A stretch of DNA of 64,000 nucleotides, taken from assembly GCA_016794345.1 (NCBI GenBank), contig JAEUKE010000270.1, forward strand, positions 248,001-312,000, in the 5' to 3' direction. The stretch's first letter is position 1; each line of letters opens with the position of its first letter. This stretch comes from Myxococcales bacterium. Its GTDB lineage: Bacteria; Myxococcota_A; Polyangia; Polyangiales; Polyangiaceae. The translations under genes were made by a program, and so were the position numbers. This document shows, in pieces, positions 62,942 through 64,000 of this stretch. The notes beneath the pieces were generated by a model. It was not told the DNA's origin and searched no databases. It was given only the letters and a program-made list of their open reading frames with translations.

Positions 62942-63961
62942 TCAGAGCCGCTCGATGACGGCGTCGGTGAAGGCGTCCGTCCCGAGGTCTCCGCCGAGAT
63001 CGCGCGTCTTCTTTCCGTCGGCCAGCGAGAGCTCGTACGCGGCGCGGATCCGCGCGGCCTGGCCCAGCAGCTTCGCGTCGTCCTTCTGGACGCCGATGTG
63101 CTCGAGCATCATCACGCCGCTCATCAGGAGCGCGAGCGGGTTCGCGATCCCTTTGCCGACGATGTCGGGCGCCGAGCCGTGCACCGCCTCGAACACCGCC
63201 GTGTCCGCGCCGAAGTTGGCGCCGGGGACGACCCCGAGCCCGCCGACGAGGCCGGCGCAGAGATCGCTCATGACGTCGCCGTAGAGGTTCTCCAGAAGGA
63301 GGATGTCGAAGCGCGTCGGGTCCTGCACGATCTTCATGCAGCCCGCGTCGATGATCATCTCGTCGTACTCGATGTTCGGGTACTCCGTCTTGTGCACCGT
63401 GCGCGCGCACCGGATGAAGAGGCCGTCGGTGAGCTTCATGATGTTGGCCTTGTGCATCGCGGTGATCTTCTTCCGCCGCCGCTGGGTCGCGAAGCGGAAC
63501 GCCCAGTGGGCGATGCGCTTGCACGCCTCTTCCGTGGCGACCTTCATGCTCATGACCACGCCGGGGATGACCTCGTTCTCGACGCCGCTGTAGAGGCCCT
63601 CCGTGTTCTCGCGGATGATGATGATGTCGACGTCCTGGTAGCGGGTCGTGACGCCGGGGATGCTGCGGACGGGCCGTACGGCAGCGTAGAGGTTCAGCCG
63701 CTTCCGGAGCGCGACGTTGACCGACCGGAAGCCCTCGCCCACGGGCGTGGAGCAGGGACCCTTCAGCGCGAGCTTGTGGTGCTCGATCGCCTCGAGGGTC
63801 TCCTCGGGCATCACGTCCCGGCCTTTGGTGAGGGCGGCCACCCCGGCGACGTGCTCGTGCCACTCGATGTCGACTTGCGCCGCCGCGAAGATCTTCCGGA
63901 CGCTGTCCGCGATGCTGGGGCCGATCCCGTCTCCGGGGATGAGGACGACATGATGACTCAT
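62942..63961 (-). CDS. NAD-dependent isocitrate dehydrogenase
   Basis: A 339-residue beta-decarboxylating dehydrogenase of the TCA cycle. VVLIPGDGIGPSIADSV starts the protein. TPVGEGFRSVNVALRKRLNLYAAVRPV and IIIRENTEGLYSGVENEV are the pattern of NAD-type isocitrate dehydrogenases rather than isopropylmalate dehydrogenase. KANIMKLTDGLF, a catalytic Asp region (YDEMIIDAGCMKIVQDP...LYGDVMSDLCAGLVGGLGVVPGAN) and AVHGSAPDIVGKGIANPLALLMS complete the family set. It uses ATG 63961. Confidence 0.92.
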   Translation of the reverse strand: MSHHVVLIPGDGIGPSIADSVRKIFAAAQVDIEWHEHVAGVAALTKGRDVMPEETLEAIEHHKLALKGPCSTPVGEGFRSVNVALRKRLNLYAAVRPVRSIPGVTTRYQDVDIIIIRENTEGLYSGVENEVIPGVVMSMKVATEEACKRIAHWAFRFATQRRRKKITAMHKANIMKLTDGLFIRCARTVHKTEYPNIEYDEMIIDAGCMKIVQDPTRFDILLLENLYGDVMSDLCAGLVGGLGVVPGANFGADTAVFEAVHGSAPDIVGKGIANPLALLMSGVMMLEHIGVQKDDAKLLGQAARIRAAYELSLADGKKTRDLGGDLGTDAFTDAVIERL

Positions 63962-64000
63962 GGGACGCGCAGACTAGCAGGTGATCGAGGTCCGCTCTTC

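Overview
This window looks like a chromosomal segment of a myxobacterium, most likely of the order Polyangiales. The DNA is very GC-rich with strong G/C bias at third codon positions. It is full of lipoproteins with Ser/Ala/Pro-rich or Gly/Thr/Ser-rich linkers, Hanks-type kinases with long Pro-rich tails, von Willebrand A (vWA) lipoproteins, Cys-rich lipoproteins, an ECF sigma/FecR pair and a PATAN (DUF4388) protein. All of these are typical of that group. No 16S rRNA or other decisive marker is present, so the placement is an inference. No tRNA, rRNA, insertion sequence, prophage or CRISPR array was recognised.

Layout. 1-1310: two minus-strand lipoproteins, one a kelch propeller. 1386-4590: rpsB, tsf and a polysaccharide deacetylase. 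4608-6895: a Ser/Thr kinase and an MlaF-like ATPase. 7000-13977: a tightly packed run of exported proteins in which a Cys-rich lipoprotein followed by a vWA lipoprotein occurs twice. 14039-17801: glnD and a TPR lipoprotein. 17929-21423: ECF sigma factor, FecR-like regulator, outer-membrane-type protein and lipoprotein, all overlapping. 21474-24762: a di-haem cytochrome lipoprotein and an NTF2-like lipoprotein. 24837-27342: a YdeI-family gene and parAB. 27430-28475: two small ORFs and a structured non-coding stretch ending in a strong terminator. 28547-34646: tig, clpP, clpX, lon. 34648-39776: LamG, vWA and Pro-rich proteins, then purH. 39916-41526: a zinc-finger ParA ATPase with a ribbon-helix-helix partner. 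41567-47231: a small roadblock-like protein, an RluD-type pseudouridine synthase, glgA, a Cys-rich lipoprotein and an L,D-transpeptidase. 47245-51222: udk, an MFS exporter and a metallo-beta-lactamase/double cNMP-binding fusion. 51331-56445: kinase, FHA-GAF-PP2C phosphatase and MscS channel. 56316-63961: a small acidic protein, an ATP-grasp/DUF455 pair, an SGNH hydrolase, speA, a PATAN-TPR protein and NAD-type isocitrate dehydrogenase.

How the genes work together. The central housekeeping blocks cover translation (S2, EF-Ts) and proteostasis (trigger factor, ClpP, ClpX, Lon). The rest is mostly envelope and signalling: exported adhesion-like or protease-inhibitor-like proteins, kinase/phosphatase signalling, cyclic-nucleotide sensing and osmotic protection.

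The least explained items are these: a family of seven covarying GC-rich palindromes clustered at the translation and proteostasis genes, two of them inside coding sequence; the duplicated Cys-rich/vWA module; the ParA with two identically spaced zinc knuckles; the structured locus upstream of tig; and a set of genes whose predicted promoters leave almost no 5' leader.
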